A stretch of DNA of 64,000 bases, taken from NCBI RefSeq assembly GCF_039871975.1, contig NZ_JBDPLL010000001.1; one strand, 5' to 3'. This DNA is from Trichormus_B sp936914905. GTDB lineage: Bacteria > Cyanobacteriota > Cyanobacteriia > Cyanobacteriales > Nostocaceae. Every line of letters starts with the position of its first letter. Positions within the stretch are counted from its first letter, which is position 1. Of this stretch, positions 48,006-58,478 are shown one piece after another. A model generated the notes under the pieces. The model was not told the origin of the DNA. It saw only the letters and a list, made by a program, of their open reading frames with translations, and made no database searches. Position numbers and translations under genes: made by a program.

Positions 48006-49557
48006 GGAGGGGAAAAGCATATAAATATAGTACATAACGACTAAGAGAGATGAAGGCAGCGATCGCTGAGTGTATAAGGTTTAGCAATGAGGCTTTGATG
48101 GTAAAGTCATTATAAAAGTAGCAATATTGCCCAAGGAAGGCGTGAAGCTCAAGCCCAAAATCACACTGACCATTTTGCTGCGATGTCAGACCCACGAATA
48201 GATCGTATAAACCGATATAAATTAACAGATATTGTGACAACAGCCATCTATGCAGTAATCTGCTCCGCAGATAGTTGGGTAGCAATTGAATTGTATAGAT
48301 GCACAAAATATGAGTGGTTAAAAACGTTTTTAGAGCTACCAAACAGGATACGGTCAAAGGATACATTTGCGTGAGTATTTGCATAATTAAATACGCAGTA
48401 ATTTCAGTTATGTTTCTCCAACTGGATGAAAACAGTACAGAGCAGGACAGAGGGTGAAGTTGTGGCAATTGATGGAAAGACTTTATGTGACTCTCATGAT
48501 CAAAGTATTGAGCAAAGTGCAATTCAAATAGTGAGTGCATGGGTAACTACAAATAAATTATTGTTATGACAGGTGAAAGTAGACTCTAAATAGAATCAGA
48601 TTACAGCCATGCCAGAATTAATCGAAGTTTTAGACCTTAATGGTTGTATCCTGACTATTGATGCAATCGGTTGCGAAAAAGAAATTGTAAAATTAAATTA
48701 ATTACAGAACAAAACGCAGATTATGTAATTTCTTTAAAAAAGAACCAAGGTAATCTATATGAGTTAGTAGACTATATGAGTCAGTAGAACAGCTATTTAA
48801 GTTAGGGATAAGTACAGGTTTTCAAGAGTTTCAACATAGCACATATAAAACCAAAGAGACACACCATAGTCGTCATGATATCCGCAATTATATGATGTTA
48901 TCTGCAATTAGGTTTCAGCTTGACGCTGATTCAGTTTGGTCAAATATAAAAAGTGTTGGAATGGTAGAATCTGTCCGATAAGTGGATGGTCAAACAACAA
49001 GATACTCGTTATTTTATTAGTGATGTTGAGGATAATGCCAAAAAATCTGCTAATTCTGTCCGCAGTCATTGGGGAATAGAAAATTCATTGTATTGGGTAT
49101 TAGATGTAGCACTAAAAGAACATGATTGTCGGATTAGGAAAGATAATGCTCGACAAAATTTTGCAGTGATGGGACAGATAGCAGTCAATCTTTTGGGTAA
49201 AGAGAAACCCGTGAAGCGGGGGCTAAAAAATAAACAGTTTTTGGCAGCAATAGATAATAACTATTTAGAAAGGGTTTTAGCTTTAGCGTAAACTAGCTTC
49301 TCAATAATTTAGTTAAAATAGTTACTTAGTTATGGCTGAATAATTAGCTAATTTATCCTTAGACAAGAGTTATTATACTAGGTATAAGTTAATTTACGCT
49401 TTTGCAAAAGAATCCATTTATCCTGTTTATCTCTTTGTTAATTTTTGCACTTGTTTTGTACTTATTTTGTACTTATTTTGTACTTATTTTGTACTTATAT
49501 AGATGATTTTGAAATACTTATTAGCTTTTGTTACGAAATAAGGTGCGTTTCCCCTGG
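48006..49557 (+). mobile_element. ISAs1-family element, copy A (dead)
   Basis: The ends ggaggggaaaagc (48006) and the inverse of ccaggggaaacgc (49545-49557) are inverted repeats. The frame carries CDVRPTNRS, GEVVAIDGKTLC-type DDE start, SLKKNQGNLYELVDYM and the C-terminal 101 codons 48986-49291 (RYFISDVEDNAKKSANSVRS, HWGIENSLYWVLDVALKEHD, NFAVMGQIAVNLL). These are H-repeat/ISAs1 transposase features. Several frameshifts and stops. Near the 3' end an 11-bp unit is tandemly repeated (49454-49497). Confidence 0.8.
49454..49497. repeat. four tandem copies of ttttgtactta inside ISAs1 copy A
   Basis: Four contiguous 11-bp units. The equivalent region of copy B (about 51490-51520) has only a degenerate form, so the array expanded after the copies separated. 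Confidence 0.85.
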
Positions 49558-49771
49558 GCAAACCATGAGGCATTGTGCAAACAAGTTGGTAAATAAGCAA
49601 TTAAATCTACCCTTAGTAAAAACCGCAATGTAATGAGAAATAGGAATTAAAAATAACTTACAAGTATGAATCAAATAGATGTGCTTTAAATAGAACAACT
49701 CGTCAACATGATAAATCTTAAAATAACTAATGCTGACGCAGCAATAAAAGAAATATATAAATTCTCGCATC
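49558..49771. other. spacer between ISAs1 copy A and ssb fragment
   Basis: No gene. The region upstream of ssb includes possible promoter sequence but no clear elements. Confidence 0.4.
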
Positions 49772-49902
49772 ATGAACTATATCAACAAAGTCATGCTAGT
49801 TGGCATATGTGGACAAGAACCTGACCTGAAATTTTTCGAGTCTGGCGCAGTTAAGGCTTCAATCTTTATTGCAGTAAGACCACCCTATAGAAGTGAACAA
49901 GC
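49772..49902 (+). pseudogene. ssb: single-stranded DNA-binding protein, 5' part before assembly gap
   Basis: MNYINKVMLVGICGQEPDLK, then FFESGAVKASIFIAV, is the first ~43 residues of the OB fold of cyanobacterial Ssb. The sequence then enters the N gap. After the gap the bases (YIGFLWTWVSGQ in frame) do not look like Ssb and ISAs1 copy B begins 32 bp later. Whether the gene is complete inside the gap or truncated by the IS cannot be decided. A second ssb would be expected elsewhere if it is dead. Confidence 0.65.
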
Positions 49903-50002
49903 NNNNNNNNNNNNNNNNNNNNNNNNNNNNNNNNNNNNNNNNNNNNNNNNNNNNNNNNNNNNNNNNNNNNNNNNNNNNNNNNNNNNNNNNNNNNNNNNNN
50001 NN
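49903..50002. other. assembly gap (100 N)
   Basis: Exactly 100 N between ssb and ISAs1 copy B. The true length is unknown and likely tied to repeated IS sequence. Confidence 0.99.
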
Positions 50003-50034
50003 TACATCGGTTTTTTGTGGACTTGGGTATCAGG

Positions 50035-51576
50035 CCAGGGCAAAAGCATATAAATATAGTACATGACTACTAAGAGAGATGAAGGCAGCGATCACTGAGT
50101 GTATGAAGAGTGTATGAACTTCAGTAATGAGGCTTTGGGCTTTGATGGTAAAGTGATTGTAAAAGTAGCAATATTGCCCAAGGAAGGCGTAAAGCTCACG
50201 CCAAAATCACAATTGCTGACTATTTGCTGACCATTTTGCTGGGATGTCAGACCCACGAATAGATCGATCGTACACAGCGACATAAATTGATTGATAGATA
50301 TTTTGATAACAGCCATCTGTGCAGTAATCTGCTCCGCAGATAGTTGGGTAGCAATTGAATTGTTATGAGTAGTTAAAAACGTTTTTAGAGCTACCAAATG
50401 GGATACCGTCATAGGAGACATTTGCGTGAGTATTTGCACAATTAAATACGCAGCAATTTCAGTCATGTTTCTTCAACTGGATGAAAACAGTACAGAGCGA
50501 GCAGTACAGAGGGTAAAGTTGTGGCAATTGATGGAAAAACTTTATGTGGCTCTCATAATCAAAGTGTTGAGCAAAGTCCAATTCAAATAGTGAGTGCATG
50601 GGCAACTACAAATAAATTATTGTTATGACAGGTGAAAGTAGACTCTAAATCTAATGAAATTACACCGATCCCAAAATTAATCAAAGTTTTAGAGCTTAAT
50701 GGTTGTATGGTGACGATTGATGCAATCCGTTGCCAAAAAGAAATTGTCAAATTAATTACAGAATAAAACGCAGATTATGTAATTTTTTTAAAAAAGAACC
50801 AAGGTAATCTGTATGAGTCAGTAGAACAGCTATTTAAGTTAGGGATAAGTACAGGTTTTCAAGAGTTTCAACATAGCACATATAAAACCAAAGAGATAGA
50901 CCATAGTCGTCATGAAATCCGCAATTATATGATCTTATCTGCAATTAGGTTTCAGCTTGACCCTGATTCAGTTTGGTCAAATATAAAAAGTGTTGGAATG
51001 GTAGAATCTGTCCGACAGGTGGATGCTAAAACAACAGTAGAGACTCGTTATTTTATTAGTGATGTTGAGGATAATGCCAAACAATCTGCTAATTCTGTCC
51101 GCAGTCATTAGTCATTGGGGAATAGAAAATTTATTGCATTGGGTATTAGATGTAGCTTTAAAAGAAGATGATTGCCGAATTAGGAAAGATAATGCTCGAC
51201 AAAATTTTGCAGTAATGCGACAGATAGCAGTCAATCTTTTGGGTAAAGAGAAACCCGTGAAGCGGGGGATAAAAAATAAACAGTTTTTGGCAGCAATGGA
51301 TAATAACTATTTAGAAAGGATTTTAGCATTAGCGTAAACTAGCTTGTCAACAATTTAGTTAAGATAGTTACTTATTTATGGCTAAGTAATTAGCTAATTT
51401 ATCCTTAGACAAGAGTTATTATACTAAGTATAAGTTAATTGACGCTTTTGCAAAAAGATCCATATATTCTATTTATCTTTCTGTTAATTTTTGCACTTAT
51501 TTTGCACTTATACTTATATAGATGATTTTGAAATACTTATTAGTTTTTGTTACGAAATAAGGTACCTTTCCCCTGG
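50035..51576 (+). mobile_element. ISAs1-family element, copy B (dead)
   Basis: Ends ccagggcaaaagc (50035) and inverse ccaggggaaag (51576). Same organisation as copy A and highly similar throughout, in the same orientation. Transposase pieces are 50929-51111 (MILSAIRFQLDPDSVWSNIK, RYFISDVEDNA) and 51059-51337 (HWGIENLLHWVLDVALKEDD). A 7-bp tandem duplication (agtcattagtcatt, 51103-51116) separates these frames. Lesions differ from copy A, so the two decayed independently. Confidence 0.8.
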
Positions 51577-51655
51577 AGGATTTAGTTATTGATTAGTATT
51601 AATAAGTGTGAGTAATTGGTAATGTTCCCTTGTTTTACCTGTTTCTTGTCACCTG

Positions 51656-52040
51656 TTAAGAGTTGGAGTTATGTACAGCTAACCACGGAATTGAAAGCAA
51701 CCGAGTAAAGCTAAGGGTTAAAGCACTCAATGGTATGAATAAACCAAAAATAGTTAAGATTGTTGCCGCAATGGTACAAATACTTACTCCTAAAGAAGCA
51801 CAATTATTTGAACCTAACCGATAGGTTAATCTTAGTAAGATTAATGAAATCATTACCCAACCTATTTCGGCATTTATTAAGCGTGCCATATAGGTTAATT
51901 TTAATAAACAAGCAAAGAAAATCCCGTCGGCTATAGTGATATTTTTTCAGCTCATTGGTAGAGATAAATACAGCAGTAATATACACCACAAAAATATGGA
52001 CAGTGCTAACAGTAATAACCGGGGTATAATGCCAGTATTT
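51656..52040 (-). pseudogene. small membrane protein relic truncated by IS66
   Basis: Minus-strand readings: LLLLALSIFLWCILLLYLSL, then after a stop GIFFACLLKLTYMARLINAE, and IGWVMISLILLRLTYR, then GVSICTIAATILTIFGLFIP. Three or four hydrophobic segments suggest a polytopic membrane protein. Its upstream part is cut by the end of IS66 copy 3 at 52053. I do not recognise the family. Confidence 0.4.
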
Positions 52041-52052
52041 TTAATTTGATTG

Positions 52053-53563
52053 TAAGGATTGAGGTGGTGGAGTATTGACAAGTGTGATAGGTGAGGGAGA
52101 ATATAGCAAGCAGTTATGGGAAATAACCTGCCACTAAAACTAGACAGAGAGATATTCAAGCAGTTGGCAATAGAGTAACTGGTAGAAATGATTATTGAGG
52201 AGGGGAAAAGTATAGAGAAGTTAACAAATAGAGTAGTAGAACTGGAAAAAGAAATAGATAAACTCAAAGTCAGTAGAGATTTAGACAGCATCAGATTATG
52301 GAAAGCACCATCAGGAGACATCCTCAAAAGAACAGAGAACAAACAACAAGATAAACCAGAAGAAAACCAGACACTAAAACGGAAACCAGGAAGACAAGCA
52401 GGACATAGGGGAAAAATGAGAAAGGGGTTTGGTGGAGTAGATAGATTTGAGATCCTGGGACTACAAGTGTGTCGATGGTGTGGTCAGGGGGAATTGTTTG
52501 GCTAACCAATAAAAATGGAAACACAACAAGTAGGGGAGTTGGTAGACAGGCCAATCGAAATAGTAGTATATCTAAAGATATAGGTGCATTTGCAGTGTGT
52601 CTGGGGAAACACAAACGGCAGACTGCTCACCAGAGATAGTACCGGGACAAGATATAGCAATCAGACTACAAGCTTTTTTAGGATGGATCAATAACTACGG
52701 GCATTTAGCCTATAAAAAACAACAAGAATTATTGTGGGAACTGGGTCAAATAGAAATTGGAGTGGGAACATTAGTAGCTAGGAATGAAGGAATAGATGGT
52801 GCAGTGGCTCAAAGTATTGATAGCCTCAAATAGTGGATAAAACCAACCCAGCCTAATATCCTTGCGGATGAAACATCCTGGGTAGTCAAAGGGGTGAAAG
52901 AATGTTTATGGATGTTTGCCAATACTGACTTCCCTTAATTTCATGGTCCTGATACTCGTTCTCCTGCCGAATTAGAATCCATTGTAGGTTATAGTTACTC
53001 TGGTGTACTCAGTTGTGATGACTTTAGTGCCTATAACGGTGATCTGCTCAAAGCTCAACACAAATGTCAGGCACATCTACTCCCTCACTTCAAGAAACTA
53101 ATCAAGATTCCTGGCTTAAATCACCAAGCAATTGGCACACAATTCATCGACCTGATACTGATAGATGAAAGTTTTAAAAACTACGCTTTATTCTAACAAA
53201 CCCAAAACCTTGATGAGTTCTTGACTTGGGCATCCTAGTTTCAACCAAAAGTTAAATCTTCCATTCATTCATTGATAAAGCCGGAGGGAAACCTGGTAAG
53301 CTTTTACATTCCTTACCCAATAGACCTTGATAATAATCTAGCTGAACTAACGTTACCTTTAGCACTGATAAAAGGAAAAGTCTATGGTGGTTCTGTTTCT
53401 ATGGAGCGATTCCAACATACTGCCAATTTATTGACAGTTATACAAACTTGTCACCCTCAAGCACTTTCTCTAGTTGAGTTTTTCGACCAACCTATCAAAG
53501 GGATGCTTAACTCTGCTTTGCAGACACCTTCTTTAATCCCTCTAGCTTAGAATTGAATCTTTA
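52053..53563 (+). mobile_element. IS66-family element, copy 3 (dead)
   Basis: Ends taaggattgaggtgg (52053) and inverse of gtaaagattc (53563). Transposase pieces are 52188-52505 (KSIEKLTNRVVELEKEIDKL, RKPGRQAGHRGK), 52597-52833 (CSPEIVPGQDIAIRLQAFLG) and 53272-53550 (MIKPEGNLVSFYIPYPIDLD). Orientation is opposite to copies 1 and 2. Both flanking genes are cut at its ends (membrane relic at the left, membrane protein at the right), consistent with an insertion followed by deletion. Confidence 0.8.
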
Positions 53564-53564
53564 C

Positions 53565-54506
53565 ATTTGACTAGTGCTTGTAAAAACACCAACCAAAGGG
53601 ATTTTGACAGAAGCATTATCGTCAAATATCCAGATAAATTGGGTGCTGTTTGCATCACCTTTATTTTCTGGAGGAACAATACCACTACCAAGGTCAGCAT
53701 TTTTAAAATTAGCTGTTGCTGTGAGACCCAATTCAGAAAGCAGTTGATAGGTAACTCTAAATATTATTTTTTGTCCTGGTTCTAAGTGAAATGGAAAACC
53801 ATAAATCACTGGGATTTGTTTGTTTTAATCTTGTTCCTTCTCGTGCTACCTTGTAACTAGCTAGTAGTGAGTAACCATAATGTGATGTTGTTGCAAAAAA
53901 GAAACTATTAATATCACTTAGTTGATTTACAATTTTGTAATCGGCAGTGTAGTCTGTGCTATAAATAGCACTGCAATTTTAAACATTGACACTTTGGTCA
54001 ATTTTGACTTGAATTTGTAAGCCGACTAAGTTGAGGTAGCGGGTAACTTTTTGTTTATCATTGACTTTAACTATTCTGCCGTTAACTCGGGTTGTATAGG
54101 TGTATGCTTCTTCGGTAATGTAACGTATTTGTGGTGCATTTTGTTCTAATTTATCTTCTGCGACACTTTCGGCTACTTGTCCCACTTTTGCTTGTTTCCA
54201 CCACTGGAAATAAGCAAAAGTGGAAGTCAGGAAGAATCCGGTAATTAATAGACCTAATATTAGAGCTAAATATTCTACTTCTTTTAGTAGTTGGGAATAA
54301 CAAATAAACCATTCTCCAAAGAAAACTCTTTGTTCGGTGGTGTTGCGTCTGAGGGAAAAACTAATTAGTGTGATCACAACTCCTAAAGCTACAATCAAAA
54401 ATACAAATAACAATGAACCTTGAATTACTTTAGTGCCAAACTGCACTAACTCATCGGGATATGTCAAATGTGGCAATCCGGGAATGCCTTGGGTAGATGG
54501 TGTCAT
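53565..54506 (-). pseudogene. membrane protein gene broken by a stop, a frameshift and IS66
   Basis: The intact first 175 codons (53979-54506) have two membrane spans, about residues 32-52 (LFVFLIVALGVVITLISFSL) and 78-98 (YLALILGLLITGFFLTSTFA). Then come KVGQVAESVAEDKLEQNAPQ and RYLNLVGLQIQVKIDQSVNV. After a stop at 53979 the frame continues NCSAIYSTDYTADYKIVNQL, shifts near 53815, and reads FPFHLEPGQKIIFRVTYQLL to the IS66 end. It is divergent from the Hsp70 gene. No family recognised. A partnership with that chaperone is inference from position only. Confidence 0.6.
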
Positions 54507-54743
54507 GGGCAGGTATGAGAATTTTTAGAAAATTTAAGCACTTTGACAAATCCCATTTCACAGAAGTTTCTGCAAAAATACTAGGAATAGATTGTTAAAT
54601 CTAATGATAATTCCTTGATGGTAGCAACCTCTGGATTTATCCGTGGTATCAATCCAAAGTCCCAAATGTATAATCAGATGACTAAAATCCAGTTACCAGA
54701 AATCAACGCATCGCAGCAAACCATCACTAGTTGAATTACTGCT
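54507..54743. other. region between the membrane relic and Hsp70 gene
   Basis: No gene seen. Divergent promoters are expected here. Confidence 0.4.
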
Positions 54744-54848
54744 ATGCCTGATGTTTACTACCAAGTGCCTTGGATAGAGGTAGAAGCCAAACACAGGGAA
54801 AAACCCATAACTAATTTGCTAGATTGGTGGTTAATTGAAAATAATTAA
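54744..54848 (+). other. 34-codon frame, possible gene end
   Basis: MPDVYYQVPWIEVEAKHREK, then ITNLLDWWLIENN. It reads like the C-terminal end of a larger protein and has no ribosome site, so it is probably a relic directly upstream of the Hsp70 gene. Confidence 0.3.
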
Positions 54849-54906
54849 GGATATATTAACTGTACTTAAGTATTTTCATCCTGATGCAAAATTATAAAAT
54901 TAAGAT

Positions 54907-56502
54907 ATGCTGATTGCTATTGATTTTGGTACTAGTAACACTGTCATTACCCGCTGGAATCCTGTCACCCAGCAACCAGAAACCCTAAGTTTCCCAGGTT
55001 TATCAATTCAACACAATCTCAATCCCCCACTGATTCCCAGCTTAGTCTATGTGGAAGATGCTACCCAGGGAAAAATCTTAGTTGGACAACAAGTGCGCGA
55101 TCTCGGACTGGATATTAAAGCTGAACAAAGGTTTTTCCGAAACTTTAAACGGGGTATAGGTGCAAATATCCAAGGATTTTTACCAGAACTAGATGGCAGA
55201 AATATTACCTTTGAACAAGTAGGAGAATGGTTCTTAACTAAGGTGATTACTGAATTAGCACCCATAGAAGGTCCTTTAGATTCTTTAGTATTAACCGTGC
55301 CTGTAGACAGCTTTGAAGCTTATCGTTACTGGTTAGGCAAAGTTTGTCAAGCACTGCCTGTTCCACAGGTGCGGATGTTAGATGAACCAACAGCTGCTGC
55401 TTTGGGTTATGGTTTATCAGCAGAGGAAAATGTGTTGGTAATTGACTTTGGAGGCGGGACTTTAGACTTGTCTTTAGTGTGTTTAGACAATAAGGTAGCA
55501 GATACAAAACCTGTGGGATTTCTGCTGAAATGGGGTAATAAATTTCTTGCAGAAGACTCAAAACAAAAGGTAAAAACCGCCCGTGTTTTAGCTAAAGCTG
55601 GGCAAAATTTAGGCGGTACGGATATTGATAATTGGATAGTAGATTACTTTGCTAAAAGTCAAGGATTACCAGTTAATTCCCTAACAAGGAGACTGGCAGA
55701 ACGGCTAAAAATTCAGCTATCTACCCAAGAGAAAGCTAGTGAATTTTTTTTTGATAATGAGACTTTAGAAAGTTATGAAATGGAACTTAATCGCAAGGGA
55801 TTAGAAGAACTCCTCAAAGAAAATGGTTTTTTTGATAGATTGCATGATGCCATGATGGCACTATTACAGCAAGCCAGACGACAAGGAATAGAACTGGATG
55901 ATATTAATGCTGTTTTGTTAGTCGGTGGTTCTGTACAGTTGCACGCAGTACAGACTTATGTAAATCAGTATTTTGAGCAAAAAAAAATCCGTTGTGAACG
56001 TCCCTTTGAAGCGATCGCCCAAGGTGCGCTACAAATAACACAAGGCATGGAAATTAAAGACTATCTCTATCACAGTTATGGCGTACGTTATTGGGATCGT
56101 CGCAACCAACGTCATAGTTGGCAACCCATTATCAAAGCCGGGCAAGCTTACCCCATGACCCAACCAGTAGAATTAGTGTTAGGGGCCTCAATGGAAAATC
56201 AACCCAGTATAGAGTTAATTTTGGGAGAATTGGGAGCTGAAACAGGGGGAAAAGAAGTTTATTTTGATGGTGATCACTTAATTACTCGCAATATTAAATG
56301 TCTAGGAAGTACAGTCAAACCCCTCAACGACAAAGAAGGTGCGAGAAATATAGCCCAACTCATACCGCCAGGCTTTCCAGGGAGCGATCGCATTAAAATC
56401 CAGTTTCAAGTTGATGAACAACGTTTTTTAAGAATTACTGTTGAGGACTTGTTAACTAATGATACCCTGGTAGAAAATCAACTTGTCGCACAATTGACTT
56501 AA
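54907..56502 (+). CDS. Hsp70-family protein (DnaK-like, shortened)
   Basis: 531 aa. The actin-like ATPase domain is complete: phosphate-1 MLIAIDFGTSNTVITRW (1-17), phosphate-2 VLVIDFGGGTLDLSL (about 176-190) and adenosine motif AVLLVGGSVQLHAVQ (about 335-349). An unusual insertion (FLLKWGNKFLAEDSKQKVK) follows phosphate-2. After residue ~390 there is a short β-rich substrate region but no DnaK-type helical lid or EEVD end, and ~100 residues less than DnaK. Such divergent Hsp70s are frequent in cyanobacteria beside membrane proteins and have unknown clients. Intact frame. Confidence 0.85.
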   Translation: MLIAIDFGTSNTVITRWNPVTQQPETLSFPGLSIQHNLNPPLIPSLVYVEDATQGKILVGQQVRDLGLDIKAEQRFFRNFKRGIGANIQGFLPELDGRNITFEQVGEWFLTKVITELAPIEGPLDSLVLTVPVDSFEAYRYWLGKVCQALPVPQVRMLDEPTAAALGYGLSAEENVLVIDFGGGTLDLSLVCLDNKVADTKPVGFLLKWGNKFLAEDSKQKVKTARVLAKAGQNLGGTDIDNWIVDYFAKSQGLPVNSLTRRLAERLKIQLSTQEKASEFFFDNETLESYEMELNRKGLEELLKENGFFDRLHDAMMALLQQARRQGIELDDINAVLLVGGSVQLHAVQTYVNQYFEQKKIRCERPFEAIAQGALQITQGMEIKDYLYHSYGVRYWDRRNQRHSWQPIIKAGQAYPMTQPVELVLGASMENQPSIELILGELGAETGGKEVYFDGDHLITRNIKCLGSTVKPLNDKEGARNIAQLIPPGFPGSDRIKIQFQVDEQRFLRITVEDLLTNDTLVENQLVAQLT

Positions 56503-56645
56503 ATATTTGGGTTGACGTTAAAAAACATTTTAGTCTTCTTGGGCTGATAATTTGGAAAAACTAATTACCAAACAGCCCAAATCTATGGTTATTAAGCCAG
56601 ACTTGAGATTAGATCTTTACACAATCCGAATCCCAAACAAGACTT

Positions 56646-56682
56646 GTGCAACTGGCGTACTTATGTGCAACTAGCGTACTTA
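56646..56682. repeat. 18-bp direct repeat
   Basis: gtgcaactggcgtactta and gtgcaactagcgtactta are separated by one base, downstream of Hsp70. A nearby gcgtcag ... ctgacgc pair (56690-56745) could form a long hairpin that ends either gene. Confidence 0.6.
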
Positions 56683-56797
56683 CTACGGTGCGTCAGACCC
56701 ATAAATTGGTTGGTATCGACAGGTTGTCAACATCTGACGCAGCGTAGAATAAACATTGAGTGTGACACTTGCATAAGTCCTACCAAAATTGAATCAC

Positions 56798-57331
56798 CTA
56801 CCGACGCACAACCACGATAGTACCCATTCCCGCCCAATTGTATAACCTACGCGCTTGACTAACTGGCAAATTAACGCAACCATGACTTACTGGAGTACCA
56901 AAACGATTGTGCCAATAAACTCCATGAATGGCATAGCCTTGATAAAAATACATGGTATAAGGAACATGAGGAATGTCGTAGCCTGGACCACGCATCCGAT
57001 GAGTACGATATTTAGAATTAATTTGAAATCTACCAACAGGTGTCGGAGTTCTCCTCTTACCCGTAGAAATTCGGTAAGAATAAACCACTCTTTTACCTTC
57101 CCAAGCCCGTAATCTCTGCTCAGATAAATCAATTTCAATCCAGCGAGATTGGGATATTTGATGATTTTTAGAATCAGTAATACTTTGTTTTACTGTATAA
57201 GCGTTAGCTGTAGTAGTTTTAAGGTTACTGGTTGGTAATGACCAAGAAAACCAAGCCATTAGCATCAATACTACACCTGTACAAAAAGTTCCAGAGCCAC
57301 GTATTAAAGCACTGCGAATCCACATTGGCAT
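56798..57331 (-). CDS. L,D-transpeptidase (YkuD family)
   Basis: 177 aa. The N-terminal membrane anchor/signal (about 14-33) places the catalytic domain in the periplasm. The YkuD motif is complete: H136 in YAIHGVYW and S149-H150-G151-C152 in GTPVSHGCVNL, with C152 the nucleophile. It forms 3-3 cross-links or anchors proteins to peptidoglycan. RVVYSYRISTGKRRTPTPVG is the substrate-side segment. A decayed paralogue lies just upstream on the same strand. Only this copy of the pair is active. Confidence 0.9.
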   Translation of the reverse strand: MPMWIRSALIRGSGTFCTGVVLMLMAWFSWSLPTSNLKTTTANAYTVKQSITDSKNHQISQSRWIEIDLSEQRLRAWEGKRVVYSYRISTGKRRTPTPVGRFQINSKYRTHRMRGPGYDIPHVPYTMYFYQGYAIHGVYWHNRFGTPVSHGCVNLPVSQARRLYNWAGMGTIVVVRR

Positions 57332-57617
57332 AATCCAATTACCTTTTAATTATCTAATTAGTAGAGGCGAACTTTTCTTGATTGAAGATTTGCAATTATC
57401 AGTTCGCACAGGATTCATCAGGATTTACGCCAAGTTCTGGAAAATAGAGATTTTTAATACCCCCTTTCTATCTTACTTATCCTAGATAATGGCAAACTGT
57501 TTAATTGTTTTGATTTCTTGTGATTTGGGGACTGGGGACTGGGGACTGGGGGAGATGAGGAAGATCGGGAAAAATGAATTAAAAATTTCTGCTTCCTGTC
57601 TCCTAACCAATCACCTA

Positions 57618-58126
57618 TTACTGAATTAGTACTGGAGTTCCTATATCAGCCCATTCAAATATCCATTTCGCATGATTAGGTGCAAGATTTATACAGCCAT
57701 GACTCACAGGAGTACCAAATTTGTTGTAGCAGTGGGCTCCGTGAATGGCATAACCGCCTTGATAATAGATAATATGGGGATATTGGGAACGTCATAACCA
57801 CTAGCGCACATCGGTGATTTTTCTTGCTTCTTTTGAATCTTAAAAGTCCCGACGCGAGTAGCTGTAGAGTGTTTTCGAGAAGAAATCCTGATTGCATAAA
57901 GAGGTTTTTTGCCTTCCCAAGTAATTAAATTTTGCTTCAACAGGTTAATTTGAATCCAGTGTTCCTCAGATTGTTTGAGTGTTTCAATAGCCGTAGCAAT
58001 TTTATTATTGTCGGAATTTGCCTAAACTGGACTTGATATAGGACTCCATATACTAGTAGAAACTACTGTACCTGCAAGTAATATTTTTAAGGGACGCATC
58101 CAGTGACGATAAATCTTATTTATCAT
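57618..58126 (-). pseudogene. second L,D-transpeptidase (YkuD), pseudogene
   Basis: The frame from ATG 58126 gives MINKIYRHWMRPLKILLAGT (signal), a stop after SPISSPV, then QINLLKQNLITWEGKKPLYA and TATRVGTFKIQKKQ. Frameshifts at about 57790 and 57715 lead to FGTPVSHGCINLAPNHAKWI, with the catalytic SHGC still legible. It is a paralogue of the active gene at 56798-57331 and probably arose by tandem duplication. Confidence 0.8.
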
Positions 58127-58478
58127 GGTAAATACACTCCTACCTTAAACAACAAACAACTTACTTAAAGCTGATTAAATTAAGTGTAATGTTATTACAC
58201 CTTTGCTAACAAGTATTTCCTATAGTAACTGCTACAGCATATAGGATTTTCTTGTAATTAAGTGTAAATTGCATCGCCGTGCCAATTGCATACGGCGATG
58301 CATACGGCGGGCGAACCCATCGTTCTTCGCTCTTCAAGTAACCCTTGATACTAGTTTGCAATGAAGTAATGATCTAGAACTATCTATTTGAATAAAGCTA
58401 AAGATTGATAGAAGTGTATCATTGCCATAATTAAGAACAATAAGTAGGATAAGGGTATAACTTAAGTTATACCAACCT
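58127..58478. other. intergenic region
   Basis: No gene. Contains cgccgtgcc/ tacggcgatgc and gcgggcgaacccatcgttctt, GC-richer dispersed-repeat words. Confidence 0.4.

Noticed and set aside
47989..48540. 183-codon minus-strand frame in ISAs1 copy A
   Set aside because: Antisense to the decayed transposase. An equivalent frame in copy B (50092-50466) is broken, and neither resembles a protein family.
49454..49497. Tandem 11-bp repeats as iterons of a replication origin
   Set aside because: They lie within the 3' end of a dead ISAs1 copy and no rep gene is nearby.
55247..55561. 104-codon minus-strand frame opposite the Hsp70 gene
   Set aside because: Fully antisense to the well-supported Hsp70 ATPase domain and without recognisable features.
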